From Bacillota bacterium (lineage in GTDB: Bacteria > Bacillota > Clostridia > Christensenellales > UBA1242): a stretch of DNA of 18,120 nucleotides. The DNA is taken from NCBI GenBank assembly GCA_009787915.1, contig WQSK01000016.1, positions 1-18,120 of the forward strand, given 5' to 3'. The position numbers and the translations under genes were made by a program. The notes under the pieces are model-generated. The model had not been told where the DNA came from, searched no databases, and saw only the letters and a program-made list of their open reading frames with translations. Shown here piece after piece: positions 1-9,900 of this stretch (position 1 is its first letter; the number at the start of each line of letters is the position of its first letter).

Positions 1-2380
1 GCACGATTCCCGCGATGAGTCGGGACAATGCCCCAGGTGTATCAAATGTATCGTTTTGGAAATGAACAGACGTTGCCCTTGGGTCATCGGTCGGCAACTG
101 ACCCATAAAGTCAAGAATCAACCCAGGCCCCAATGGCACAGATACCGAGAACTCTCGTGACGGTGTGTTCATGTTTCCGCCAAGCACCCACGAGTTGCGC
201 GTAAAAGGTCCGCCCACAGACAAAAGCGGTATGTTCACCCAAAAAGTTGGGGCTTCTTGGACAATGGCATCTTGGTTATCCGCAAGAACCGCCGCGATAA
301 GTTGTTGGGCGAGGTCAGAAATCGCGAGCACATAGGCCTCGTCACTTATAGGCAAGCCTGGAAGTTTGAATATTGGAAACACAAGGTCGGTCATCCTAAG
401 CCATGTGAAGAATCGGTTGCGCTCTCCCTGCAAGGTTACTTGGGTGCCACTTTCTGAATCTTCTAATACAACAGCAACGGTCGAGATTTCATAAATAATC
501 ACATCAATCAACGTTACAAAGTTAGTATAATCAGGCACGTGTGTGTATCGGGCAGTTCGGTTATCAGAGCCGAATCTTGATATGCCCCTGCCCCACAGTG
601 CGGTGAACGCCGAGTATCTTAAAACACTTGATGCAATAGTAAGTGGGTTGTCTGGGTTTGCGGAAAAAGAACTTCCCACCAATATAAGACCCATTTCAAA
701 GATACTGTTTGAAAGGGTAATGCCTTCGATTCCCATCCCTGGTTGAAAAACACCGTTTGTTTGAACACGAGAGGAGCCGACTTGGAAATCCAAAAGTGCG
801 GGTCTTGGGATTGGGATTGGATTTCTATTGCCGTCGAAGAATTGTACTGGGCCGTCAAAGTTTGCCGTGCTTATAACACCTATTCTTCGGTATTCAGATA
901 ATCGCACGGGTGTACCGTCTGGGTTAGTATTATTCCACGCGGTCAAAACAATGTTGTCGATAGTAGAGTTGTTTGCCAGTGCATAAAACGCATACAAATC
1001 ACCCCAGCCATGCCCTTCGCGGAAAGGCAGGTTTTCAAAACCATTACCGCAATGACCCGAACCCCAGACATTCCTGTACGCCCCATTTAAAGGCACTTGC
1101 CTTAGTCCTCTGAAAATATGGTCGTGGGTATTTTCGGCGTACGGGGTCGCATCAATTCGGAATCCGTTACCAAAGACCGAGCCAAAAAATAATGTTGCCT
1201 CGTCCAAAGTCAGCATATTGTCACGGATAACAAGGTCGCGGTACGAAAACGATGGTTTCCACAAGCGAATTTCGGTAAGGAACTGTGTTGCCCTTGCCGC
1301 AGCGGCAATACTTTCAGTTCGCGGGACACTGATTGTTGTGACGTGAAAGCGGTCACTGTTAAGTCTTTGTGTTGGTCTTGGAACAAAATGGTTGAAAGCC
1401 TGATAGTTGTACGTGAACTGTGGAAAGCGCCTATCGTTTGCCGCCAAAGTTCTGTCATGTTCTACTCCGTTAATAATGGATTGCACACGGGCGTTAAATT
1501 CGAGTTCTTTGATGTCATATATATCAAACGCATTTACGGCATCGCGGATGTCGTATCTGTATTCATAAACCGCGGTTTGCCCCCCCGCTGTCGTTCCTGT
1601 GACCCTTACTGTGCGGACTCCTGCACCTAAAAAGTCAACAATCACGCGTCTTTGGTGTTCATCGCACATTCTTGCCGAGAGCACCTGCCCGTTATCATCA
1701 AGAACCTCTACACTTAAGTCAACATTTCCAACGTACCTCCAACCGAGGTAAATCACGTCACCGCTGTGAACATAACCACGTGTTTGGTTTGAAAGAAATT
1801 GGTTTGCGGCGGCTTGTTGGTCTATAATCCCGCCTGCCCCAGTTTCAGTCACAATATCCCAGAGTCCAAAAACACGTTCGCGCGCAATTCCCTGTACACG
1901 GTATGCGAGGCGACCGCTTTGGTTTGTCGAATACAACACGGTGAACGTATCAGACGTTGGGTTTATAATGGTGAGTGCATAATCAAGGGTTGCGACTTGT
2001 CTTTGGTTTTCAAAAACGTTTGCGCGGAACACAACCGAGTTTTGTGTAACGCCTTGTTCAAAATTAAAGATACGATATTGGTTGTTGTTTATAATCTCGG
2101 CGACATTACCACGGATATTATCAACAATGTGCACCGAAGCATTGTTTTCTGACAACAACTCCCAACGTGTGGTCGCGGTGGCACTCCCGATAACGCGCGG
2201 TAGGGTTATATTTGTTTCTGCACTGTGAAAAACAATTGTCCTCGGAGCCGCGGCAAGGGTAAATTCTTGCCTTGTAATAGACAAAGGTATGGCAATAGAT
2301 GCCGCTATGATTACGAGCAAAGCAACACTTGCCGCCACGATTATCTTTGTTCGTTTGGAAAAACTGAAGTTTAATTTCAT
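1..2380 (-). CDS. Large signal-anchored surface protein with probable beta-helix region (C-terminus beyond window)
   Basis: An uninterrupted reading frame of 793 codons runs from ATG at 2380 to the left edge, so the C-terminus is missing. Residues about 11-36 form one hydrophobic segment after a basic N-terminus (FSKRTK), with no lipobox and no clear signal peptidase site, so it is probably an N-in, C-out anchor. Residues 40-280 look beta-rich, like Ig/BACON-type modules. Residues about 440-645 show Asn/Ser/Ile-rich turns (NNSTIDNIVLTA, LSNSIFEMGLILVG, ASSVLRYSAFTALWG) typical of right-handed parallel beta-helices; there is a GSGHCGNGFENLPFREGHGW segment at 440-459. Lysine is almost absent after the anchor. 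The start overlaps the stop of the preceding gene in ATGA, with GGAGGT only 3 nt ahead, suggesting translational coupling. The fold call is inference from pattern; function unknown. It is the last visible gene of the block carrying the ABC pump genes. Confidence 0.85.
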   Translation of the reverse strand, partial: MKLNFSFSKRTKIIVAASVALLVIIAASIAIPLSITRQEFTLAAAPRTIVFHSAETNITLPRVIGSATATTRWELLSENNASVHIVDNIRGNVAEIINNNQYRIFNFEQGVTQNSVVFRANVFENQRQVATLDYALTIINPTSDTFTVLYSTNQSGRLAYRVQGIARERVFGLWDIVTETGAGGIIDQQAAANQFLSNQTRGYVHSGDVIYLGWRYVGNVDLSVEVLDDNGQVLSARMCDEHQRRVIVDFLGAGVRTVRVTGTTAGGQTAVYEYRYDIRDAVNAFDIYDIKELEFNARVQSIINGVEHDRTLAANDRRFPQFTYNYQAFNHFVPRPTQRLNSDRFHVTTISVPRTESIAAAARATQFLTEIRLWKPSFSYRDLVIRDNMLTLDEATLFFGSVFGNGFRIDATPYAENTHDHIFRGLRQVPLNGAYRNVWGSGHCGNGFENLPFREGHGWGDLYAFYALANNSTIDNIVLTAWNNTNPDGTPVRLSEYRRIGVISTANFDGPVQFFDGNRNPIPIPRPALLDFQVGSSRVQTNGVFQPGMGIEGITLSNSIFEMGLILVGSSFSANPDNPLTIASSVLRYSAFTALWGRGISRFGSDNRTARYTHVPDYTNFVTLIDVIIYEISTVAVVLEDSESGTQVTLQGERNRFFTWLRMTDLVFPIFKLPGLPISDEAYVLAISDLAQQLIAAVLADNQDAIVQEAPTFWVNIPLLSVGGPFTRNSWVLGGNMNTPSREFSVSVPLGPGLILDFMGQLPTDDPRATSVHFQNDTFDTPGALSRLIAGIV

Positions 2381-2829
2381 ACGACCTCCATAAGCCAAAT
2401 CGTCATGAAGATGGAAACACCATCACCTATGCGCAACTCTATGATGTTGTTGTTAATTGCGGCGTGGCTTGAAGATTTGTTGACTGTGATAACACCATTG
2501 GAAACCGAAATCATGCCCTCGATTGGTTCGCTGCAACCCAACAATACGGCACTTACATATAGGTCGCCAACACGGGCTCCGCGTGGTCGGGCTTCGACAA
2601 AATCAGGCAATGCAATCGTTCCCCCGACATTCATGCGTGAGATTTGAAAAATATGTTCATCCAAAACAAGAGGTAAAATTCCGCGGTCCTCGGCAACATG
2701 ATAGTTGACTTCGATACCAGAGATTGGAACGACAGTAATGTTACGGCCGATAAAACCAGACAACATATAGGCAAGCATAACAACAACAACAGGGATTATA
2801 AGCAAAAGAATCAGAATCGTTTTTTTCAT
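2377..2829 (-). CDS. Small membrane-anchored beta-rich extracellular protein (150 aa), unknown function
   Basis: A short protein with a single N-terminal hydrophobic helix (residues about 4-27, after MKK) and a polar remainder of about 120 residues that alternates hydrophobic and polar residues as in a beta sandwich (for example ISVSNGVITVNKSS). There is no Cys positioned for lipidation, so the helix is probably an uncleaved anchor. Only three lysines occur. It sits 9 bp after the permease stop with GAGGTGA as ribosome binding site, and its TGA overlaps the ATG of the next gene. Position directly between the permease and the large anchored protein suggests an accessory part of the same complex, which is inference. 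I recognise no family. Confidence 0.8.
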   Translation of the reverse strand: MKKTILILLLIIPVVVVMLAYMLSGFIGRNITVVPISGIEVNYHVAEDRGILPLVLDEHIFQISRMNVGGTIALPDFVEARPRGARVGDLYVSAVLLGCSEPIEGMISVSNGVITVNKSSSHAAINNNIIELRIGDGVSIFMTIWLMEVV

Positions 2830-2838
2830 CTTTTCACC

Positions 2839-4608
2839 TCAATCCAATTCCTTATATTTTTTCGGACCATGCAGGAACAAGAGGGTTGCAAAGGTGCTTG
2901 CGAAAACAATTGATACAACGATTAAAATCCACCAAATGTGCGAGCCGAGTGTTGATAACGAGGTCAAGAAATTCATGCCGAAAACCTCAGTGCCAAAACC
3001 CCCGAGCATTGCGAGTAAACCAAAAACTACCGCCACGATTATGCCGACAATCATGACAATGTTGATGTGCTCGGTTGACCTGACCAGTTCCCCGTCGCCA
3101 AGTTGTGATGCCAATGGTTTTCTTAAATCCAAATAGCACCCCATACAAACATAGCCTGTTGCCATTATGCTGCCGACAAAGAACAAATACAGCGCGTCTG
3201 TTGCGCCAAGGTTAAAGCGCATACTTGCATCCGTTGGGTCGGGGTTATAAGGAATCATGACGAGTCCAACACTGACCGCCAATGACGCGATGATTGGCAA
3301 GAGGGTTACCAAGAACTTTATTGTAAGTTGTCGTCTAAAAGACACGGGCATTAACTTGGTATGGTATAGATTGTGGCCTTCGCGGGTGATACTTGAGGCC
3401 GCGAACGTTGCACAAAGCGGTATCGTTATAAGCATGACAAACAAAGATACCCCAAATAACATTCCGCCTGCTTCAAGTGCCATTCTGTGAAAGCGGAAAG
3501 ATTGATATGATGAATACATTGCTACGCGGTTTACAAAGTAAATCATAAGTGGCATAACAATTACCATTAAAACAAATTGAAAAGTATAGTTTGATGAACG
3601 GAAAATGTTTTTGACTTCGCGTTTTACAACCGCTTTGGTCGGAGAACACGGTGTGTGGTCGCCTTTGCAACGGATTGTGGAAAAAGTACTGCGCTCCTCC
3701 ATATATGTTCTTTTATAGTTTGCGCCCGCGATAAAATACGAACCTACAAGCAACAAAATCGCGATACCGATAATGGCAAAAGAACTCCAAAGTGCCGTAT
3801 ACCATGTTGTGTTTAGGAGATTTGCAAAAACGGCGGCTGGGAAAATTGCGTTGGCTGTTCTTTCAAAGTTGCCCTCATGCGCGACGGTGTTCAGATATGC
3901 CGTAAAGTTTACGGATTCGGTGATGACGGACATTGCGCTCTCGATAAGGAACATGTACAGAAGGATACCGCCGACCATTCCCACAAAGTACGCCACCGAT
4001 GTCCACACAGCGTGCGAGCGCAAGAGTTCGACAAGTTTTGTTGCAGGATAAAGTAATAGCGAGGCCAGGAAAAACGGGATTACAGGTATGAATAGAATTA
4101 CAAGCGGTATAAGGAAAAAGAACCCGACCGACATCTGTGTTGCCAAACCAAAAGCAATCAGAATTGGTAACAAGATTATTGTTGCAAAAACGATTTCCAA
4201 CATGTATTGAACAACGATTTTGGCAGCGAAGATTTGCCTTGGCGAAATTGGGAGTTTTAAAAGGAGTTCACGCTCGTTATGAATGTCGATGTTTCTTACT
4301 AGGGACGGTACCAAAAACACGGTTTGCAAAACCATAAAAATAAGGAGTGTATAAACCAAGAATGGACGGCTTAGGTCAAAGCGCGGAACGTGGTCCTCGA
4401 GGATGAAACTGTGGTCCACAAATTGGAGCGTCAGCATGTAGTACAAGTAAACAAATGCGACGAAAGCCAAAAGACCCAACCCCACAAATACACCGAATCG
4501 GGTGTTATATTTCCACCCGCGATTGCGTGGCAAAGCCACCCGCGATTTGAATTGCAGTTTTATTAAAACAAATATTGAAAACAAACGCGAGAGGAGGTTT
4601 TTAAACAT
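2839..4608 (-). CDS. ABC-2 type transporter permease, fused double-half form (589 aa)
   Basis: Integral membrane protein with about twelve hydrophobic segments (near residues 38-61, 82-104, 128-152, 161-187, 202-222, 274-294, 342-360, 383-404, 429-452, 470-492, 514-536, 558-579). It reads as two six-helix halves. Each half has a cytosolic stretch resembling an ABC-2 coupling helix, near 107-131 (ERELLLKLPISPRQIFAAK) and 406-432 (REGHNLYHTKLMPVSFRRQL). A lone gene of this length next to a single ATPase gene fits a pump with both membrane halves in one chain. It starts 5 bp after the ATPase stop, with GAAGGTG as ribosome binding site. By family it should export or flip a substrate across the membrane using the neighbouring ATPase; the substrate is not visible from sequence. 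The flanking anchored surface proteins suggest a cell-envelope role. Confidence 0.88.
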   Translation of the reverse strand: MFKNLLSRLFSIFVLIKLQFKSRVALPRNRGWKYNTRFGVFVGLGLLAFVAFVYLYYMLTLQFVDHSFILEDHVPRFDLSRPFLVYTLLIFMVLQTVFLVPSLVRNIDIHNERELLLKLPISPRQIFAAKIVVQYMLEIVFATIILLPILIAFGLATQMSVGFFFLIPLVILFIPVIPFFLASLLLYPATKLVELLRSHAVWTSVAYFVGMVGGILLYMFLIESAMSVITESVNFTAYLNTVAHEGNFERTANAIFPAAVFANLLNTTWYTALWSSFAIIGIAILLLVGSYFIAGANYKRTYMEERSTFSTIRCKGDHTPCSPTKAVVKREVKNIFRSSNYTFQFVLMVIVMPLMIYFVNRVAMYSSYQSFRFHRMALEAGGMLFGVSLFVMLITIPLCATFAASSITREGHNLYHTKLMPVSFRRQLTIKFLVTLLPIIASLAVSVGLVMIPYNPDPTDASMRFNLGATDALYLFFVGSIMATGYVCMGCYLDLRKPLASQLGDGELVRSTEHINIVMIVGIIVAVVFGLLAMLGGFGTEVFGMNFLTSLSTLGSHIWWILIVVSIVFASTFATLLFLHGPKKYKELD

Positions 4609-4613
4609 ATCGT

Positions 4614-5507
4614 TTACACCTTCGAACCCTTTACACCTTGTATCATGTTTTCAAGTTCTTCCAAGGTCTCAGCTACCATTTTTTTACTTGCCGACATCCT
4701 GCCGTACGTTTTTGCAAGTTCTTCTTCACGCTCTATTTTTTCTTTGCGAATTTTGTTTTGCGCGTCAGTTGCAATTTTGGTGAGTTCCAAAAACTCTTTT
4801 TCCAAACTCTTGCCCGCTTTTCGATAGGCGTTAAGGTCGAATTCTTTTAACACTTTACCGCCATGGATTGCAATTGCGCGGTCACACAAAAGTTCAACCG
4901 TATCCAAGTTGTGGCTTGAAAAAAATACACAGTTCCCCGCCTTTGCGTATTCGCGCATGTATTCTTTGACTTCAAAAATTGACTGAGGGTCAAGACCAAC
5001 CATAGGCTCGTCCAAAATCCAAAGTTTCGGGCTGTGAATCAACGCACCCATAATAGAAATTTTTTGTTTCATACCATGAGAGTAACTTTGGATTTGGTTG
5101 TTGACCGAGTTCTCCATGTTGAAAATTTTGCACAGGCGGTCAAAGGCGGTCTTGCGCTCCTCTGTTGGAACACGATATAGGTCGGCGATATAGTTAATGT
5201 ACTCTGTCCCCGTCAACTTGTCATAGACGGCGTGGTTGTCTGGGACGAAACCAAAGTTCATCTTCGCGTTAAATGGGTCCTCGGCGATGTCGTGACCACA
5301 AATTTCTATACTACCCGATGTGAACGGGATGATACCTGTGATGCACTTTATCGCGGTTGACTTTCCCGCCCCGTTGATTCCAAGGAAACCAAATATCTCG
5401 CCCGACTGGACATCAAAAGATATGTTTTGCGAGGATATGTACTTGGCGTTCTTGTAATGTTTAAACAGGTTTTTTACTGACAGTATGGTTTCTTTATTTT
5501 TACTCAT
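4614..5507 (-). CDS. ABC transporter ATP-binding protein (CcmA/COG1131 type) with C-terminal coiled coil
   Basis: Complete 297-residue nucleotide-binding subunit. Walker A is GINGAGKST at residues 43-51, the signature is SYSHGMKQK at 141-149, Walker B with catalytic Glu is LWILDEP at 162-168, the D-loop is GLDP at 171-174 and the switch His is in SSHN at 197-200. The core ends near residue 225. A further 70 residues (about 230-290) are rich in Glu, Lys and Leu and look like a coiled coil, which ordinary ATPases of this class lack or have shorter. Start chosen at the ATG after a strong AGAGGAGGAG ribosome binding site that overlaps the upstream gene's stop. It should pair with the permease that follows 5 bp later; domain identity is secure, substrate is unknown. 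Confidence 0.95.
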   Translation of the reverse strand: MSKNKETILSVKNLFKHYKNAKYISSQNISFDVQSGEIFGFLGINGAGKSTAIKCITGIIPFTSGSIEICGHDIAEDPFNAKMNFGFVPDNHAVYDKLTGTEYINYIADLYRVPTEERKTAFDRLCKIFNMENSVNNQIQSYSHGMKQKISIMGALIHSPKLWILDEPMVGLDPQSIFEVKEYMREYAKAGNCVFFSSHNLDTVELLCDRAIAIHGGKVLKEFDLNAYRKAGKSLEKEFLELTKIATDAQNKIRKEKIEREEELAKTYGRMSASKKMVAETLEELENMIQGVKGSKV

Positions 5508-5519
5508 GACTCCTCCTCT

Positions 5520-6932
5520 TTAAGATGCACGTTTAAGTTCAACAACAAAGCGAACATCTAGGTCAAGTGGCAACACGATTGCTGGGGTTGCATCTTCCGC
5601 GGCACCGACTTCGTAGATAGAGATATCACCAATTCTCATGTCCAAAGTAAGTGTAATGATGTCGTTTGAGCGGTTGTATTTAAGACCCGCGGTAATAACG
5701 ATTTCGCCAAATGGACCTTCAATGACAAGTTCGTCATCCGCATTAACACGAATACCAAGGTTGCCTGGAAGTATATCCATCATGTTAACGACACCTATGG
5801 CCATAACAATAAGATTTATAATTGGGTTTGGTTCACCAGTAATTGCGTTCTCGCCAAAATAAAGGTTCATGTGCTGATAGTTACTGTTTGGGATATCAGT
5901 CAGCGAATATTTCAAGTCCGAGAAAAGCCCCATGATGTCAAGACCGCCAAGGTCTACACCATCGATTGCTTCAGAGATAAGTTCATAGAGTCCACCGCCG
6001 ATAGTTACACCATTATTGTTTCTTGTAAAACCAAATTCGATACCGTTGATAACGCCAACAACCATATCAAGGATTTCTGTGATTTCAGAAAACTCTATAC
6101 CCAACATTGGCAAAATCATTTGGATGATTTGGACGTAACTCATTTCCGAACCAACACCTGCGGCCAAGATATAGCGAAGGGTGCTTTTGAATTCGGCAGG
6201 CGTAAGTGGCGTACCGTCACTTACATAGTTGATTTCGTCAACGATTGTTTGCCACAAAACGTGTTGCAAAGCGTTATAGACTTCAACAGGGGTTGCGTTC
6301 ATATAGTCTGGAATAGTAACAGAATTAATATGCTCGTTTACTTCACCAACAAATTCTCTGAAAGAATTATCTTGCAACGCAATTGTCAATGCACCATATG
6401 TTTCGTGTGTAAAGATTCTTTCAAAGAGTATGTTTGCAGGCTGAAGATTTCCGCCTACCCAAAACGCAGGTGTATTAGGGATGATTTCGTCACTGAACAA
6501 CATATTGAACAATGGGGAGAGCAACAATCCGATTGGCATCATGGCTGTTGCACATGTACATGGGTCTGTGCCGTGGATTGTATCAATTTGGTCTTGGTCC
6601 AAACCGAAGTGCCCAAGGATAACTGTGATTTCAAGGTTTTCGACTTCCGCCAAAATTGCGTTTCTAAGTGGCAAGTTATTTACAATGTGCCTGTTGATAA
6701 TGTAATCAAGGTCGTCAAGTATATTATCAGGGCGAATCGCGGTTTCACGCCATGTTCCGTTTGCGTGTCTTGTATCTAAACGCGCAGAGTGGAACCTGTA
6801 CTGCCCTGCACGAATAAAGTTTGTGTTTGTCCTTGAAAAAACACCGCCTGCCCAAAGACCACCTATAATAGCGGCTATTACAATTACCCCTGCGGCGACC
6901 GATGCAATGATAATTTTCATTTGTTTTGTCAT
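5520..6932 (-). CDS. Signal-anchored extracellular protein (470 aa), unknown family
   Basis: One hydrophobic helix at residues about 7-31 follows MTKQMK and is probably an uncleaved anchor. The rest is soluble, acidic and very poor in lysine (about six in total). Residues 70-350 look mainly helical with short hydrophobic runs; the last 90 residues alternate as beta strands and end in LPLDLDVRFVVELK, which resembles the end of the 1438-residue protein just upstream (LPFDINLDMTVSVG). A CTC pair sits at residues 125-127. The start has AAAGGAGA as ribosome binding site and lies 28 bp after the preceding stop. Position between the giant anchored protein and the ABC ATPase argues for a shared role; I cannot name a domain. 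Confidence 0.82.
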   Translation of the reverse strand: MTKQMKIIIASVAAGVIVIAAIIGGLWAGGVFSRTNTNFIRAGQYRFHSARLDTRHANGTWRETAIRPDNILDDLDYIINRHIVNNLPLRNAILAEVENLEITVILGHFGLDQDQIDTIHGTDPCTCATAMMPIGLLLSPLFNMLFSDEIIPNTPAFWVGGNLQPANILFERIFTHETYGALTIALQDNSFREFVGEVNEHINSVTIPDYMNATPVEVYNALQHVLWQTIVDEINYVSDGTPLTPAEFKSTLRYILAAGVGSEMSYVQIIQMILPMLGIEFSEITEILDMVVGVINGIEFGFTRNNNGVTIGGGLYELISEAIDGVDLGGLDIMGLFSDLKYSLTDIPNSNYQHMNLYFGENAITGEPNPIINLIVMAIGVVNMMDILPGNLGIRVNADDELVIEGPFGEIVITAGLKYNRSNDIITLTLDMRIGDISIYEVGAAEDATPAIVLPLDLDVRFVVELKRAS

Positions 6933-6960
6933 ATCTATGTTTCTCCTTTTTTAATAGATT

Positions 6961-9900
6961 TTATGCCATACCGAATGATACACCAACCGACACTGTCATG
7001 TCAAGGTTGATGTCAAACGGCAAATCAAGGCCAAACAAGTTGGCGAATGGACCAAGTGTCCCAATTGTGATATCAACGACCAAGTCGATGACTTCGGTAA
7101 TTGTACAGAATACTACGCTGATGTTAATTACGTCGCTGTTCATAACGGCGGAGATGTCTGGTCCCAACAATGCGCTGATGTCGTTTAGCAACAATGGAAA
7201 GAGTTCGACAAGACCACTCCCTGTATTAAACAAGATATCGAGGTTCAACAAATCGCCGTATTCGGTTGCTGTGAACTCGACACGGTGTAACATCAGGTTA
7301 AGAAGCGGGCCCAAGCCCTCGACACCTGCTTGTTCCAACAATACATCGAGTCCGCCTATGATAAATCGGTTTTCAACAACGGTAATGTTAAGAACGGATA
7401 ACATATCCACAACACCCGAGAGCATTTCGCCGACGTCACCAACCATGTCAAAGAGCGATTCAAGAATTGTATAGAAAGCGTCCGATGCAATGATTGTGTG
7501 CAGGTGCGGAATTACTGCCTCTATAATTGTGTCAAGGATTTTTTCGTTGCTTAAAACAAAGTTTATTGCAAAATCAAACAAGTGTTCTGCCATTTCGTTC
7601 AAGGTCGCCATTTCTGACAAAACGTGTAGTTCTGGACCGAGTTTTGAAACAAGGTTTGCAACCAAATCTCTGTCCGACAAAATTGTTCCAAGTGCAACCG
7701 AAACATCACCAATAATTGCATTAAGGTCGATGCCCTCGAGCATTGCAATGCCCAGGTCAAGGTTGATGTCGGCAAATAAATCATCAATAAGCCCAGGAAC
7801 ATGATTAACAACAAGGTCGGTTATAAGGTTTTGGATTTGAACATCTTCCATAATTACCGCCAAGTTAGATATCACAAAGCGGATAATCTGTTCTGGTTCG
7901 ATTTTTGAAAATACAATTGAAGCAAGTTGGTCGAGGCTTGTAATATTTTTCCCAGACAAAACTTCTGCAACGTTTACAAGCACACCCTCGACAATGTTCC
8001 TGTCTATATTGATAAGGTTTGAAAGTTGCTTGGAAACAAACTCGCGAACCTCTGCGTGACCAAGAAATACTCCCAAACGCGATGTGATTTCATTTATTGC
8101 CCTTGCGTAAAACTGGTCGTCTTGAACAAGGTTTTTTGCGAAATCAACCGCGGTGTCGATGATGTCATTTAGTAATCCACCGTCAATAAGGTCAATCACA
8201 TGAACAATCAGCATATCAGCGAGTTGGTCAAAACTGGTAACCGTGTCGGTTTGCAGAAACGAACCGATAGAGAGCAATACACCTTCAAGGGCTTGACTAT
8301 TAATAACGTTGTATAGTCCACTGTGTGCAAAAGCCACAAGTTGTTCAAGTGCAAACAATTCTATAACCGCATCCACCAAAGCATCCCCAGAGAACAAAGA
8401 CATGATGACTTCAGGAGTGAATGTGTCAAGGAGTGGCAAAGCGATATCCCTTAACATAGCGTTGATTTCGCCCGCGATTGCTGGGTTTGACAATAGGTTC
8501 CCTGCTTGTTCGAACACAAACGCGATTGTTGCCGAGTAAATTACATCGTTGTTAATTGCATATATAAGCAGGTTGGTTGCCGCATTTGTTATAGCATCAA
8601 CATGTGTTTGAGCGTGTATGATAAGTGCGGTCACAAGGTCGTCGAACGAGGTTATGCCTTGCCCATGCGTTGCATTGTGGATTTGCATGACCAAGAAATC
8701 ATACGCGTTTGCAATATTTTGCGCGGACGCGATACCCATAATCATCGGCACGAGGTCAGCAAAAATTGGGTTTAGGTTGCCAAGTTCGTTTATAAAACCA
8801 ACCGCGGTTTCATGGGCAAAGACAACTATGAAATCGCGCAATATTCCGATTTGTAATAACTCGGAGGCATTTCCCGCGAGTGTTGCTATAACAAGGTCGG
8901 TGTACCCTGGCGTAAAAATCGCTGGGACAATGTTGGCAAGGACTTTGGGCAAAATTTCCAAGAGGCTCGCACCATTATGTCGACTTGTTATCTGTGGTAA
9001 GAACTCTATCAACGCATCATAGACAACATTAAGAACGTGCTCGTTAAGCAATGGGTGCAAGAAATCTGGGATAATTGGGAGTACCAACTCTGGCAACAAG
9101 ACGTTAAGGATATACGCGCGGGCAACCGCATCGTTTTGGTACAAAACCATAAGAAAGTCTGGTATTACATTGTCGAATAAAAACGCCCCTACGTCCCCAG
9201 TAGACAAAAGACCTGGAACCACACGCGCCAATAACTCGGCAAACAGGTGGATGGCTTCGGGCGAGGCGAACTCCTGTGGCATATAGGCAATTGCAATCTC
9301 GGCGGCGGCGTTAAGGATTGCTGGGCTACTTAAACCAAAATTCACAACTGGTTGCATGAAATTAAACAGGTCGGTTATGAGGTCGTTGCTGTTCATAATT
9401 ACCGCGAGTGCACCCTGAAGGTCGTTTAGTACAAAGTCAATCGTAAAGTTCATAAAATCACGGTCATTGATTGGTGCGGGAACAATGTCGGTCAACAAAG
9501 ACGGTAACATATCCCCCACAATCCCCATGATAAGTTGGTTATCAAGCATCCTTATAAGGAAAGGAATCATTGTTTCGATAACCCCCGCAACAACATCCCC
9601 GTCGGTGCGGTCGCCACGGAAAAGCAAGAAACTGTAAATCTGTTGAAGTTCCGATGTAAGCGTATCATATAGATTTGCGAAAATGTCAATTAGGTTACGG
9701 ATATCATTAGGACCAATGTTGACTCCTTGTGCTTGCATAAGGTCTGGGACCATATCCAATACTGCTTCGTACAAAATGTCAAAAATTGGCATTCTTGTAA
9801 ATGGAATCGCACCGAAAAGCGGGTCCCTGATAACAAGGTCGGCGTCAACCATTCTGTGGGCATTGGCTCGCCACAAATCTCTCTGCGCTTGCGACAAAGT

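Noticed and set aside
1210..1458. Open minus-strand frame overlapping the left-edge protein in another phase
   Set aside because: The main frame is continuous through this region with no frameshift, so this is a shadow.
5871..6779. 302-codon open frame on the + strand
   Set aside because: It lies wholly antisense to the 470-residue protein, has an odd Cys/Trp/Arg-rich composition, and no ribosome binding site or partner gene; the opposite frame has anchor, operon position and start signals.
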